64,000 nt of DNA from Microbispora sp. ZYX-F-249. GTDB taxonomy: Bacteria > Actinomycetota > Actinomycetes > Streptosporangiales > Streptosporangiaceae. Below, one piece after another: positions 33,258 through 42,107 of this stretch (position 1 is its first letter; each line of letters starts with the position of its first letter). The position numbers and the translations under genes are program-made. Location: assembly GCF_039649665.1 (NCBI RefSeq), contig NZ_JBDJAW010000016.1, positions 62,001 to 126,000 on the forward strand, in the 5' to 3' direction. The notes beneath the pieces are model-generated. The model was given only the letters and a program-made list of their open reading frames with translations, made no database searches and was not told the origin of the DNA.

Positions 33258-34055
33258 TCATGTCCCCGAAGCGACCCTGTGGACCTTGTGCTGGGCGGCC
33301 TGCGCGCGCGGCCGGACGACCAGCCTGTCGATGTTCACGTGCGACGGGCGGGTCACCGCGAAGGCGATCACGTCGGCGACGTCGTCCGCGCTCAGGGGAT
33401 CGGGGACGCCCTCGTAGACCTTGGCGGCACGCTCGGCGTCGCCCCGGAAGCGGGTCAGGGCGAACTCCTCGGTCATCACCATGCCCGGCGCGATCTCGAC
33501 GACCCGCACCGGGTCGCCGCACAGCTCCAGGCGGAGGGTCTCGGTCATCGAGGTCTGCGCGTGCTTGGCCGCGCAGTAGCCCCCGCCCCCCTCGTACGAC
33601 ACCAGCCCGGCCGTCGAGGTGAGCATCACCAGCACGCCGTCCCCCGACTCGACGAGCTTCGGCAGCAGGGCCCTGGTCATCCGCAGGGAGCCGAGCACGT
33701 TCACCTCGTACATCCGCTGCCAGTCGTCCACCCGGCCGCCGGCCACCGGTTCGAGGCCGAACGCGCCGCCCGCGTTGTTCACCAGGACGTCACAGCGCTC
33801 CAGCGAGGCGGCCAGCGCGTCCACCGACGCCTGGTCGGTCACGTCCAGCGTCACCGGGCGCACACCGGGCACGTCGGCCGCCAGCTTGTCGAGCCGGTCC
33901 CGCCGCCGCGCCGCCGCCACGACCCGGTATCCCTCCGCGGCGAGCCGGCGGGCCGTCGCCTCGCCGATGCCGCTGCTGGCCCCGGTCACGACCGCGGTCC
34001 TGACCGCGGGTTCGGCCGCCGCGGGATTGGTCGCCGCGGGATTGGTCATCGTCAC
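33258..34055 (-). CDS. Short-chain dehydrogenase/reductase
   Basis: 265 residues. A Rossmann motif [10 protein letters not shown], the NNAG segment and a catalytic YCAAKHA (Tyr-x3-Lys) show a complete classical SDR. The N-terminal NPAATNPAA is encoded by an imperfect 15-bp direct repeat at about 34017-34048. It is divergent from mshA, as in Mycobacterium (Rv0484c and Rv0486). The cofactor and substrate are not evident. Start GTG 34055 has AAGGA 7 nt upstream; ATG 34049 is an alternative. Confidence 0.87.
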   Translation of the reverse strand: MTMTNPAATNPAAAEPAVRTAVVTGASSGIGEATARRLAAEGYRVVAAARRRDRLDKLAADVPGVRPVTLDVTDQASVDALAASLERCDVLVNNAGGAFGLEPVAGGRVDDWQRMYEVNVLGSLRMTRALLPKLVESGDGVLVMLTSTAGLVSYEGGGGYCAAKHAQTSMTETLRLELCGDPVRVVEIAPGMVMTEEFALTRFRGDAERAAKVYEGVPDPLSADDVADVIAFAVTRPSHVNIDRLVVRPRAQAAQHKVHRVASGT

Positions 34056-34178
34056 GCTTCCGTCCTTCCACGCTGCTCCGATGGGCAGCCGACATCCTCT
34101 CAGGACCCCCGGTGCTCACCTATGTCGGGGAATCCAGTGATGATTTTGATGGTTATAACCCTTTCGGAGGTGGTTCGG

Positions 34179-35462
34179 GTGTCGGTGTTACGGCGTCGGG
34201 TCAACCGCGTCGCGACCATCAGCGTGCACACGTCCCCGTTGGACCAGCCGGGTACCGGGGACGCGGGCGGCATGAACGTCTACATCCTCGAGGTCGCCAA
34301 ACGTCTCGCGGCGCTGGGCATCGAGGTGGAGATCTTCACCCGGCGCACCGCCCGTGACCTGCCTCCGGTCGCCGAGCTGAGCCCGGGGGTGCTCGTGCGC
34401 CACGTCACGGCCGGGCCGTACGAGGAGCTCGACCGCGCCGACCTGCCGGGGCAGCTGTGCGGCTTCCTGTCCGGCGTGCTGCGCACCGAGGCGATGTACG
34501 ACCCCGGCCGGTACGACGTGATCCACTCGCACTACTGGCTGTCGGGCCAGGTGGGCTGGCTGGCCAAGGAACGCTGGGGAGTGCCGCTCGTGCACACCAT
34601 GCACACCATGGCCAAGGTGAAGAACCTCCTGCTCGCCGAGGGCGACAAGCCCGAGCCGGCGATGCGCGTGCTCGGCGAGGAGCAGGTCGTGGAGGTCGCC
34701 GACCGCCTCGTCGCCAACACCGAGGCCGAGGCCGAGGAGCTGATCAGCCTCTACGGGGCGCCGCGCGAACGGGTGGCGGTCGTCAACCCCGGTGTGAACC
34801 TCGCCGTCTTCCAGCCGGCGTCCAAGGGCGCCGCCCGCCGTCGCCTCGGACTGCCGCAGGACGCCCACGTGCTGCTGTTCGTCGGCCGCATCCAGCCGCT
34901 CAAGGCCCCCGACGTGCTGCTCAAGGCCGCCGCCCGGATGCTCGTGGAGAATCCCTCGCTGCGGTCGCGGCTCGTCGTGGCCTGCGTGGGCGGGCCCAGC
35001 GGCAACGGCCTCGCGCGTCCCTCCCTGCTCAACGACCTCGCCGCCGAGTTGGGCATCGCCGACGTCGTACGGCTCGCGCCGCCCGCGCCGCAGCGGGAGC
35101 TGGCCGACTGGTACCGGGCCGCCGACGTGACCGTGGTGCCGTCGTACAACGAGTCGTTCGGCCTGGTCGCGCTGGAGTCGCAGGCGTGCGGCACGCCGGT
35201 CGTCGCGGCCGCGGTCGGCGGCCTGCGCACGGCCGTCAAGGACGGCGTGTCCGGCGTGCTGGTGGAGGGGCACGACCCGCACGACTGGGCCCGCGAGCTC
35301 GCCCTGCTCGCCGGGCGGCCCGAGCGGCTCGCCGGGCTCGCCGCGGGCGCCGTGGGGCACGCGACGGCCTTCGGCTGGTCGGCGACCGCCGCCCGGCTGG
35401 CCGAGGTGTACGCGGGCGCCATGGCCCAGCTCCACCAGACCCCCATCGCGGTCAACTCGTAG
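34179..35462 (+). CDS. mshA: D-inositol-3-phosphate glycosyltransferase (mycothiol synthesis)
   Basis: 427 residues, a GT-B (GT4) enzyme. The donor/acceptor loop [11 protein letters not shown] near the start is the MshA signature. [32 protein letters not shown] and [20 protein letters not shown] (the E-x7-E motif) complete it. It joins GlcNAc to inositol-phosphate, the first step to mycothiol. GTG 34179 sits 8 nt after GGAGG; a start at GTG 34170 is less likely. Its stop codon is part of the -10 box of the next gene. Confidence 0.95.
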   Translation: MSVLRRRVNRVATISVHTSPLDQPGTGDAGGMNVYILEVAKRLAALGIEVEIFTRRTARDLPPVAELSPGVLVRHVTAGPYEELDRADLPGQLCGFLSGVLRTEAMYDPGRYDVIHSHYWLSGQVGWLAKERWGVPLVHTMHTMAKVKNLLLAEGDKPEPAMRVLGEEQVVEVADRLVANTEAEAEELISLYGAPRERVAVVNPGVNLAVFQPASKGAARRRLGLPQDAHVLLFVGRIQPLKAPDVLLKAAARMLVENPSLRSRLVVACVGGPSGNGLARPSLLNDLAAELGIADVVRLAPPAPQRELADWYRAADVTVVPSYNESFGLVALESQACGTPVVAAAVGGLRTAVKDGVSGVLVEGHDPHDWARELALLAGRPERLAGLAAGAVGHATAFGWSATAARLAEVYAGAMAQLHQTPIAVNS

Positions 35463-35465
35463 GGT
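35460..35465 (+). promoter_or_regulatory. -10 box of ybjN inside the mshA stop codon
   Basis: TAGGGT includes the mshA stop TAG (35460-35462) and ends 7 nt before ATG 35473. Confidence 0.5.
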
Positions 35466-35472
35466 GGTCGGT

Positions 35473-35958
35473 ATGAGACCGGATCTGGAAGCCGTCATCG
35501 CGTCGGCGCTGGAGTCCGCGGAGCTGTCCTACGAGCGGCCGAAGCCGGGCGCGTTCCTGGTCAAGCTGCCGGGCCAGCACAAGCTCGCCACCCTGACCTG
35601 GCTCGTCGTCGGCGACCAGGCGCTCAACATCGAGGCGTTCTTCTGCCGGCAGCCCGACGAGAACCACGCCGAGTTCTACCGCTGGCTGCTGCACAAGAAC
35701 GGCTCGATGTACGGCGTCCACTTCGCCGTCGACGCGACGGGCGACGTGCACCTGGTGGGCCGGCTGCCGCTGGACGCCGTCACCGAGGAGGAGATCGACC
35801 GGGTCCTCGGCTGCGTGCTCACCTACTCGGACGAGTCGTTCGACCGCGCACTCGAACTGGGCTTCGCGACGTCCATCAGGCGCGAGTGGAAGTGGCGGGT
35901 CAAGCGCGGCGAGTCGCTGGCCAACCTCCGGGCGTTCGCACGGGTGGTCGAGTCCTGA
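35473..35958 (+). CDS. YbjN-domain protein (Rv0487 family)
   Basis: 161 residues of the YbjN/type III secretion chaperone-like fold (KLATLTWLVVGDQALNIEAFF, YGVHFAVDATGDVHLVGRLPL). It is fixed between mshA and gpmA in actinobacteria, as in Mycobacterium. The function is unknown; related YbjN proteins affect stress and motility in other bacteria. Confidence 0.87.
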   Translation: MRPDLEAVIASALESAELSYERPKPGAFLVKLPGQHKLATLTWLVVGDQALNIEAFFCRQPDENHAEFYRWLLHKNGSMYGVHFAVDATGDVHLVGRLPLDAVTEEEIDRVLGCVLTYSDESFDRALELGFATSIRREWKWRVKRGESLANLRAFARVVES

Positions 35959-35984
35959 CCAACGGGACGTCCGCCGTACGCCGA

Positions 35985-35990
35985 TAGGAT
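35985..35990 (+). promoter_or_regulatory. -10 box for gpmA
   Basis: TAGGAT ends 7 nt before ATG 35998; leaderless spacing. Confidence 0.55.
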
Positions 35991-35997
35991 TGGCGGT

Positions 35998-36741
35998 ATG
36001 GCGACTTTGGTGCTGCTGCGGCACGGCGAGAGCGAATGGAATGTCAAAGGCCTGTTCACCGGCTGGGTGGACGTCACCCTCTCGCCGACCGGCGAGGAGG
36101 AGGCGCGGCGCGGCGGGGAGCTGCTCCTGGAGGCCGGGATCCGGCCCGACGTGGTGCACACCTCGGTGCTCACCCGGGCCATCAGGACCGCGAACATCGC
36201 GCTTGAGGCGGCCGACCTGCTGTGGCTCCCGGTCAAGCGCTCCTGGCGGCTGAACGAGCGCCACTACGGCGCGCTCCAGGGCAAGGACAAGGCGCAGACC
36301 CGCGCCGAGTTCGGCGACGAGCAGTTCATGCTGTGGCGCCGGTCGTACGACGTGCCGCCGCCGCCGATCGCCGACGACGACGAGTACTCCCAGGTCGGCG
36401 ACGGCCGCTACTCCCTGCTGCCCTCCGAGCTGGTGCCGCGCACCGAGTGCCTCAAGGACGTCGTCGGGCGCATGCTGCCGTACTGGTACGACGAGATCGT
36501 CCCGGACCTGGCCGCGGGCCGCACGGTGCTGGTGGTGGCGCACGGCAACTCGCTGCGCGCGCTGGTCAAGCACCTGGAGGGCATCAGCGACGAGGACATC
36601 GCGGGCCTGAACATCCCCACCGGCATCCCGCTGCGCTACGAGCTGGACGCCGACTTCCGCCCGGTCGGCAAGGGCGAGTACCTCGACCCGGAGGCCGCCA
36701 AGGCCGCCATCGAGGCCGTCGCCAACCAGGGCAAGAAGTAA
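35998..36741 (+). CDS. gpmA: 2,3-bisphosphoglycerate-dependent phosphoglycerate mutase
   Basis: 247 residues. [18 protein letters not shown] holds the phosphorylated His, ERHYGALQG the catalytic Glu, and [17 protein letters not shown] the second His. It interconverts 3- and 2-phosphoglycerate in glycolysis in the cytoplasm. A strong terminator hairpin follows. Confidence 0.97.
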   Translation: MATLVLLRHGESEWNVKGLFTGWVDVTLSPTGEEEARRGGELLLEAGIRPDVVHTSVLTRAIRTANIALEAADLLWLPVKRSWRLNERHYGALQGKDKAQTRAEFGDEQFMLWRRSYDVPPPPIADDDEYSQVGDGRYSLLPSELVPRTECLKDVVGRMLPYWYDEIVPDLAAGRTVLVVAHGNSLRALVKHLEGISDEDIAGLNIPTGIPLRYELDADFRPVGKGEYLDPEAAKAAIEAVANQGKK

Positions 36742-36760
36742 CCCTCACGTCTGTCACGAA

Positions 36761-36788
36761 GGCCGCGCTCCTCGCGAGGGGCGCGGCC
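36761..36788 (+). terminator. Terminator of gpmA
   Basis: GGCCGCGC (36761-36768) pairs with GCGCGGCC (36781-36788); the loop itself can close with CTC/GAG. Confidence 0.65.
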
Positions 36789-36936
36789 GCGTCTTGACTG
36801 AGGAGCGCGCGGGAGCGAAGCGACCAAGCGCGACGAGGGAAGCGCCCATCGCGCGCCTCCGGCACGACCCCACGGGCTGTGAGCGCCCCGAGCGCCGCGC
36901 CGCAGGCGCGGCGGACGTGCACGGGGGAGCGCGGCC

Positions 36937-38367
36937 TTACTTGTGGACGACCGGCTTCTTCGCCGTGCCGGGGAACACCTGGACCAGGAGCTCCACCGCG
37001 CCGTCCGGGGCGTCGATCACCTGGGTCACGAGCTCGCGGCCGCGCAGGTGGACCCGGACCCGGTACGACCCCGGGCCGCGCGTGGTGAGCCCCTTCAGCC
37101 TCGTTCCGTCGCCGTCCACCAGCTCCAGGGAACCGGTCGGGCTCTCGTAGCCCACCTCGACCACCTCCTCCCAGCCCCTGGTCTCCAGCGGCGGGCGCCG
37201 CGTGTAGGACTCGACGGTCACACACGCGTGGCCGGCCTCGTCGGCCGCCCAGATGGCCAGCGTGCCCCGGCCGCTTCCCACCAGCTCCTCGACCAGGTCC
37301 GGGGGGTCGCCCTCGTAGCCCTCCTCCCAGCCGTCGATGGTCCAGAACTCCGTCCACAGCGTGGCCCGGCGCTGTCGTACCGGCCGGATCTTCGGCCGGT
37401 GCCGGGGATGCGCCGCGCAGGCCCGCTCCTTCTGCGCGACGTACGCGTCCTCTTCCGCCTGCTGACGGCCGGCCTCCGCCTGCTGCGCGCGGGTCACGGC
37501 CGGGCACAGGCCCGCGAGCATGTTCGCCAGGGACGCCTGGGGCGCCTCCTGGACCGCCCGAGCGTGGATGTCTCCTCCGTGCCGGGTCGCCAGCGCGCAC
37601 AGGTGGCGCCCCTGGGCCAGGACGTCCTGGTCGGAGACCTCGTCCCACCCCTCCACACCGGATTCGTACGGGCGGTCGTAGCCGCGGACCGCGCAGAGGA
37701 AGCGTTTGTCCGTCTCGCTCAACCCTTTGACCGTGCCGTCGCCGAATCCGGCGCAGTCGAGCTCCCGCTTGGTGCTCACCCTGCCGGGCGAGGCCGACGC
37801 CGCGGGGACGAGGACGACCGCGGTCACCACCAGAACGGCGGCGGTCGTACGGGCGAGCGGGCCGCGCCGCACGTACGGGCGCCGGGGAGCGCGTACGGCG
37901 AGCAGGACGAGGATCGGCGGAAGGAAGTCGTAGAGCCTCCACGCGAACTGCCGGGACAGCAGCTCGGGCGGCCCCCAGATCTCCGTGCACGCGGGGCCGA
38001 GCGCCGCATCCAGCGCGGGGAGCAGGAAGTCGGGGAGGTTGAGGACGAGCAGGACGAGGGCCACCCAACGGCCGATGATTCCGCCCAGTCCGGCTCGCCC
38101 GCTTCGCAGGCTCAGACACCAGCCCGCGAAACCGAGGACGATCAGCGGTGCACCGCCGTACGAGAAGAGGGGAAGGGCCTTGATGAGATATGCCCAGGGG
38201 GAAATCTGGTCGTAGATGTCCCACCCGAGGCAGGAGCCCGAGGACATCGTCACGTAGCTCCGGCTGCCGTCGTCGCCGGACAGGAGCGACACGACCCGGG
38301 AATAGAGGGCGGGAGCCACCGCGGTCAGCGCCGCCGCCGCCCAGAGCACCCGTGATCGTTTCGGCAC
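36937..38367 (-). CDS. Membrane protein of unknown function with large C-terminal domain
   Basis: 476 residues from GTG 38367, which follows TAGGCT by 8 nt. Five or so helices lie in the first 210 residues. A soluble region follows that includes a helical segment with regular Cys (FLCAVRGYD, HLCALATRHGG, LAGLCPAV, reminiscent of DUF732) and an Ala/Glu-rich coil (QQAEAGRQQAEEDAYVAQKE). A beta-rich C-terminal part then runs to GTLAIWAADEAGHACV. No family is assigned. It lies opposite the conserved core genes, between gpmA and phoU, where mycobacteria have no equivalent gene. Confidence 0.82.
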   Translation of the reverse strand: MPKRSRVLWAAAALTAVAPALYSRVVSLLSGDDGSRSYVTMSSGSCLGWDIYDQISPWAYLIKALPLFSYGGAPLIVLGFAGWCLSLRSGRAGLGGIIGRWVALVLLVLNLPDFLLPALDAALGPACTEIWGPPELLSRQFAWRLYDFLPPILVLLAVRAPRRPYVRRGPLARTTAAVLVVTAVVLVPAASASPGRVSTKRELDCAGFGDGTVKGLSETDKRFLCAVRGYDRPYESGVEGWDEVSDQDVLAQGRHLCALATRHGGDIHARAVQEAPQASLANMLAGLCPAVTRAQQAEAGRQQAEEDAYVAQKERACAAHPRHRPKIRPVRQRRATLWTEFWTIDGWEEGYEGDPPDLVEELVGSGRGTLAIWAADEAGHACVTVESYTRRPPLETRGWEEVVEVGYESPTGSLELVDGDGTRLKGLTTRGPGSYRVRVHLRGRELVTQVIDAPDGAVELLVQVFPGTAKKPVVHK

Positions 38368-38375
38368 GAGAGCGA

Positions 38376-38381
38376 AGCCTA
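38376..38381 (-). promoter_or_regulatory. -10 box for the unknown membrane protein
   Basis: On the minus strand, TAGGCT ends 8 nt before GTG 38367. Confidence 0.45.
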
Positions 38382-38429
38382 CGCGGCACGTGCGACAGAC
38401 GACCCGCAGTCCGGCGATGGGCGGGCACG

Positions 38430-38464
38430 CGAAAGCCCCGGCCCCCCGAGGACCGGGGCTTTCG
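38430..38464. terminator. Bidirectional terminator between phoU and the unknown membrane protein gene
   Basis: CGAAAGCCCCGG and CCGGGGCTTTCG are perfect complements around an 11-nt loop, with A/T runs at the base of the stem on both sides. Confidence 0.8.
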
Positions 38465-38484
38465 CGCCCCCCGTCGCCGCCGCG

Positions 38485-39144
38485 TCAGCCGGCGAGGGCG
38501 TCCGCGTCGCGCGTACCGGTGACGAGGTACACGACGTCGCGCGCGACGCGTACGGCGTGGTCGGCGTACCGCTCGTAGTAGCGGCCCGCCAGCGTGATGT
38601 CGATGGCGGCCTCGATGCCGTGCTCCCAGTCCTTGGAGAGCAGGACGCGGAACAGCCGCCGGTGGCGGCGGTCCATCGCGTCGTCGTCCTCCTCCAGCTC
38701 CTTGGCGAGGTCGATGTCGCGGGAGGCGATGCAGCTGCCCGCCTTGGTGATCAGGTTCTCGGCGATGGCGCCCATCTCGACGAACGTGTCGCGCAGCTCG
38801 GCGGGGATGGCGGACTCGGGGTGACGCATCCGGGCGAGCTTGGCGATGTGCTCGGCGAGGTCGCCCATGCGCTCCAGGTCGGCGGCCATCCGCAGCGCGG
38901 TGATGACGGTACGCAGGTCGACCGCCACCGGCTGCTGCGTGGCCATCAGCTCGAAGATCGAGGCCTCGAGCTCCTGGTGCAGCCGGTCGACCTCGTTGTC
39001 CTGGGAGATGACGCTCTCCGCCAGCTGCAGGTCGGCGTCGAGCAGGGCGGTCGTCCCCCTCGACATGGCCGAGCGCACCAGGCGGGTCATCTCCACCAGG
39101 CGGTCGGTCAGGGCCGCAAGATCTTCGTGATAGGCGTCGCGCAT
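38485..39144 (-). CDS. phoU: PhoU, phosphate signalling regulator
   Basis: 219 residues, two repeats of a three-helix PhoU domain with the E/DxxxD motifs (ADLERMGDLAEHIAKLAR and GRYYERYADHAVRVARD). It damps signalling through the senX3/regX3 (PhoR/PhoP) pair when phosphate is ample and is divergent from senX3. ATG 39144 follows TAGCGT by 7 nt. A PHO-box-like array overlaps its -35 region, so it is likely induced by RegX3/PhoP. Confidence 0.95.
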   Translation of the reverse strand: MRDAYHEDLAALTDRLVEMTRLVRSAMSRGTTALLDADLQLAESVISQDNEVDRLHQELEASIFELMATQQPVAVDLRTVITALRMAADLERMGDLAEHIAKLARMRHPESAIPAELRDTFVEMGAIAENLITKAGSCIASRDIDLAKELEEDDDAMDRRHRRLFRVLLSKDWEHGIEAAIDITLAGRYYERYADHAVRVARDVVYLVTGTRDADALAG

Positions 39145-39151
39145 GGCCGCC

Positions 39152-39196
39152 ACGCTACGCGCGGGCCGATGAACGAATTCCGACCGCCGGATGAAC
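39152..39196 (-). promoter_or_regulatory. phoU promoter with PHO-box-like direct repeats
   Basis: On the minus strand three 11-bp units read GTTCATC (39196-39190), GGTCGGA, GTTCATC (39174-39168). The two outer copies are exactly 22 bp apart, as in PHO boxes (consensus GTTCACC every 11 bp). The -10 TAGCGT (39157-39152) lies 10 bp after the last unit and 7 nt before the ATG. RegX3/PhoP control is inferred. Confidence 0.6.
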
Positions 39197-39255
39197 TTTT
39201 CCGGAAACAGGGAGTCCGGCCAGGTCGGGCAGGTGGACCAACCGGAAATGCCGCC

Positions 39256-39261
39256 TAGGCT
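39256..39261 (+). promoter_or_regulatory. -10 box for senX3
   Basis: TAGGCT ends 7 nt before GTG 39269; leaderless spacing. Confidence 0.5.
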
Positions 39262-39268
39262 GCTGAAT

Positions 39269-40438
39269 GTGAACGAGTTGCTGGCGAGCTTGGCGGCGAT
39301 GGGCGGATTCGTCGCCGGCTCTTTCGTCATGCTCGCGATCCGGCGGCAGACGGACAAGCCGCGCGTCCAGGAGCCGGTGGACGACGGCCTGCCTCCGGGG
39401 GTGGCGTCGGTGCTCGCCGTGCTGCCCTCCTCGGCGGTCGTGCTCGACCGCGAGGACCGGGTCCTGCGCGCCAGTTCGGCCGCCCGCGCCTTCGGCCTCG
39501 TACGCGGGGAGTCCCTCATGGCCGCCGAACTGCTCGCGCTGGCCAGGAAGGTCCGCAGGGACGGCGAGATCCGCGAGAGCGAGATAGAGACGGCTGGCCG
39601 CAAGTTCGGGCAGGAGTCCACGTCGTTCGCGGTGCGGGTGGCCCCGCTGGGCTCGCACGGGCAGGTGCTCGTGCTCGCCGAGGACCAGACCGAGCGGCAG
39701 CGTGTCGAAGCGGTGCGCAGGGACTTCGTCGCGAACGTCAGCCACGAGCTCAAGACGCCGGTCGGCGCGCTGAGCCTGCTCGCCGAGACCGTGCAGGACG
39801 CGGCCGACGACCCCGAGGCCGTGAAGCGGTTCGCCGGCCGCATGCAGCACGAGGCGGCCCGCCTGACCTACCTGGTGCAGGACCTGATCACGCTGTCGCG
39901 GATCCAGGGCGGCGAGCCCATACCCGCGCCCGAACAGGTGCCCGTGGACGAGACCGTCCACGAGGCCATCGACCGGTGCAACACGAAGGCCTCGGCCAAG
40001 GACATCACGCTCGTCGCGGGCGGCACCGAGGGCCTCAAGGTCTGGGGCGACGAGGAACTGCTCGTCACCGCGCTGCGCAACCTCATCGACAACGCCGTCG
40101 CCTACAGCCCCGAGCACACCCGCGTCGTCATCAGCGCCAGGCCGGCCGGGAACGCCGTCGAGGTGAGCGTGAGCGACCAGGGCATCGGCATCCCGGAGAG
40201 CGCGCAGGAGCGCATCTTCGAGCGGTTCTTCCGTGTGGACGCCGCCCGGTCGCGGGCCACCGGCGGCACCGGCCTCGGCCTCGCGATAGTCAAGCACGTG
40301 GCGGTCGCGCACGGCGGCGAGGTCACGGTGTGGAGCAAGGAAGGCTCCGGCTCGACCTTCACTCTTCGCCTTCCCGCGTTCGGCGGTCAGGCGGTCCCCG
40401 TACCAAGCACGACCATCCCCCAGGAGGCCGCTAAGTGA
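39269..40438 (+). CDS. senX3: Phosphate sensor histidine kinase SenX3/PhoR
   Basis: 389 residues from GTG 39269. One N-terminal helix (LAAMGGFVAGSFVMLAI) is followed by a PAS-like domain (55-135), HisKA with FVANVSHELKTPVGALS, and HATPase_c (NLIDNAVAYSPEHTR, DQGIGIPESAQERIFERFF, GGTGLGLAIVKHV). The form is typical of actinobacterial SenX3/PhoR. It is coupled to regX3 by a GTGA overlap. An upstream ATG at 39191 lies before the predicted transcript start. Confidence 0.93.
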   Translation: MNELLASLAAMGGFVAGSFVMLAIRRQTDKPRVQEPVDDGLPPGVASVLAVLPSSAVVLDREDRVLRASSAARAFGLVRGESLMAAELLALARKVRRDGEIRESEIETAGRKFGQESTSFAVRVAPLGSHGQVLVLAEDQTERQRVEAVRRDFVANVSHELKTPVGALSLLAETVQDAADDPEAVKRFAGRMQHEAARLTYLVQDLITLSRIQGGEPIPAPEQVPVDETVHEAIDRCNTKASAKDITLVAGGTEGLKVWGDEELLVTALRNLIDNAVAYSPEHTRVVISARPAGNAVEVSVSDQGIGIPESAQERIFERFFRVDAARSRATGGTGLGLAIVKHVAVAHGGEVTVWSKEGSGSTFTLRLPAFGGQAVPVPSTTIPQEAAK

Positions 40439-41124
40439 CTCGGGTACTCGTCGTCGAGGACGAGGAGTCGTTCTCGGACGCCTTGTCGTACATGCTCAGG
40501 AAAGAGGGGTACGAGGTCGCGGTCGCGACCAGCGGCCCCGAGGCCCTGGACGCGTTCGACCGCAACGGCGCCGACCTCGTCCTGCTCGACCTGATGCTCC
40601 CGGGCCTGCCCGGAACGGAGGTGTGCCGCTCGCTGCGGCAGCGTTCCAAGGTGCCCGTGATCATGCTGACCGCGAAGGACAGCGAGATCGACAAGGTCGT
40701 CGGCCTTGAGCTGGGCGCGGACGACTACGTGACCAAGCCGTTCTCGTCCCGCGAGCTGGTGGCGCGCATCCGCGCGGTGCTGCGCAGGCAGGGCGACGTG
40801 GAAGAGGTGGAGTCGGCCGTCCTGACCGGGGGACCGGTGCGCATGGACGTCGACCGGCACATCGTGGCCGTGCGCGGCCGGCAGGTGCAGCTCCCGCTGA
40901 AGGAGTTCGAGCTGCTCGAGGTGCTGCTGCGCAACGCCGGCCGGGTGCTGACCCGAGGGCAGCTCATCGACCGGGTCTGGGGCGCCGACTACGTGGGCGA
41001 CACCAAGACGCTGGACGTGCACGTGAAGCGGCTGCGGGCCAAGGTCGAGGCCGACCCGTCCAACCCCCGCTGCATCCTCACCGTGCGCGGCCTGGGCTAC
41101 AAGTTCGACCCCGCCGACGAGTGA
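40435..41124 (+). CDS. regX3: Phosphate response regulator RegX3/PhoP (OmpR family)
   Basis: 229 residues. The receiver has VLVVEDEESFSDALSYML, the phospho-accepting Asp in LVLLDLMLPGLPG and the LTAKDSEID loop. The OmpR-type winged helix has PLKEFELLEVLLRNAGRVLT and KTLDVHVKRLRAKVE. It controls phosphate-starvation genes with SenX3. A strong terminator follows. Confidence 0.96.
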   Translation: MTRVLVVEDEESFSDALSYMLRKEGYEVAVATSGPEALDAFDRNGADLVLLDLMLPGLPGTEVCRSLRQRSKVPVIMLTAKDSEIDKVVGLELGADDYVTKPFSSRELVARIRAVLRRQGDVEEVESAVLTGGPVRMDVDRHIVAVRGRQVQLPLKEFELLEVLLRNAGRVLTRGQLIDRVWGADYVGDTKTLDVHVKRLRAKVEADPSNPRCILTVRGLGYKFDPADE

Positions 41125-41150
41125 GTCCCGTACGGGCCCTCTTCACGTCT

Positions 41151-41185
41151 CAGGAGCCCCTGTCCGTCCGGGACAGGGGCTCCTG
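41151..41185 (+). terminator. Terminator of senX3-regX3
   Basis: CAGGAGCCCCTGTCC (41151-41165) and GGACAGGGGCTCCTG (41171-41185) form a perfect 15-bp stem with a 5-nt loop. Confidence 0.85.
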
Positions 41186-41202
41186 TGCGTCTTGAGGGAC
41201 CG

Positions 41203-41850
41203 CTACTCGGCGCCCGGGGCGGGCGACTCGGTGGACTCCGGGAGCGCGGTGTCCGACGGCGCCGGGCTGCCCGTGGCGAGGGGCGAGGCGGTGGGTGCCG
41301 CCGTGGGCGCGGCCGTCGGCGCGGGCGGCAGCGTCGCGAACTCGCGGCTGCGGGCGACGACCGGCACGTCGAGCGCGACGTCGCCTGCGTTCTTGAACTG
41401 GAGCGTGAGCTTGATGCTCTCCCCGCCGCGCAGCGCCGTCTTCAGACCCTCGACCGTGACCCCGGGGGTCTTGGCGAGCGTGCCCGGCTGGAGGTCGATC
41501 GGGCTCTGCACCTTGACCGAGGTCGCCTTCTGCTCCTCGGGGACGATGCTGGTGAGCTGGTCGGCGGTCCCCGTGCTGTTCAGGAGAGTCAGGTAGAGCG
41601 GCGCCGACCCCCCGGCGGCGAGCTGCTGGCCGGAGTCCGGCCCCAGGATGAACGCCTGCGGGATCATGACGCCGTTCTTGCCGTAGGCCTTGCCGGCGCC
41701 GTCGCCGTCATAGAGGACGCCTGCCTCGTTCGGGGCGTACGGCACGTTGGTGTTGGCGTCGAAACCGGCGCCACACGCGGCCAGTGCAGGGATGGCGGCG
41801 GCGAGGAGCGCGGCAATGGCGATCGCCCTGCGACGGCTGCTGCTGGTCAC
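41203..41850 (-). CDS. Lipoprotein, copper-chaperone-like (PCuAC-type fold uncertain)
   Basis: 215 residues from GTG 41850 with AGGAG about 10 nt upstream. A signal with lipobox (ALLAAAIPALAACGAG; Cys 26) targets it to the outer face of the membrane. The mature part (VPYAPNEAGVLYD, SAPLYLTLLNSTGTADQLTSI, LTLQFKNAGDVALDVPVVAR) looks like a DUF461/PCuAC-type beta-sandwich, but the H-M copper-binding pattern is not obvious. The tail is low-complexity Pro/Ala/Thr. A similar lipoprotein gene lies near carD in other actinobacteria. Confidence 0.82.
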   Translation of the reverse strand: MTSSSRRRAIAIAALLAAAIPALAACGAGFDANTNVPYAPNEAGVLYDGDGAGKAYGKNGVMIPQAFILGPDSGQQLAAGGSAPLYLTLLNSTGTADQLTSIVPEEQKATSVKVQSPIDLQPGTLAKTPGVTVEGLKTALRGGESIKLTLQFKNAGDVALDVPVVARSREFATLPPAPTAAPTAAPTASPLATGSPAPSDTALPESTESPAPGAE

Positions 41851-42107
41851 GGTTCGAGGTCTCCTTGGTACGCACGTGTATGGGCAGCAATCACCTTATC
41901 CGCGCCGGTCACCGGTCCGGCGTCGGCTCCCGGTCCATACGTCGCAGCAGTGCAGGTCATCCGGTATGTCCTATATGCCGATTCACAGAGTGGATGGCTT
42001 GTCAAGCCCCAAAACGAGGCTTTGACCTGCAGTTATGTTTCTTTCACTGTTCCGGGAGGCGGTAACCGCGTGGTACCCTGGAGTACAGCGGAAGGGGTAC
42101 TCGTCAC
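41851..42107. other. AT-richer intergenic region before carD
   Basis: Holds the divergent starts of the lipoprotein and carD. AAGCC (42004-42008) can pair with GGCTT (about 42018-42022), and GCGGTAACCGC (42058-42068) is a perfect palindrome just before a possible -10 box TACCCT (42074-42079). The ribosome site GGAAGGGG lies about 11 nt before ATG 42108. No further gene is seen. Confidence 0.4.

Noticed and set aside
36789-36936. Short frames between gpmA and the unknown membrane protein
   Set aside because: Only GC-rich sequence with no start, ribosome site or motif.
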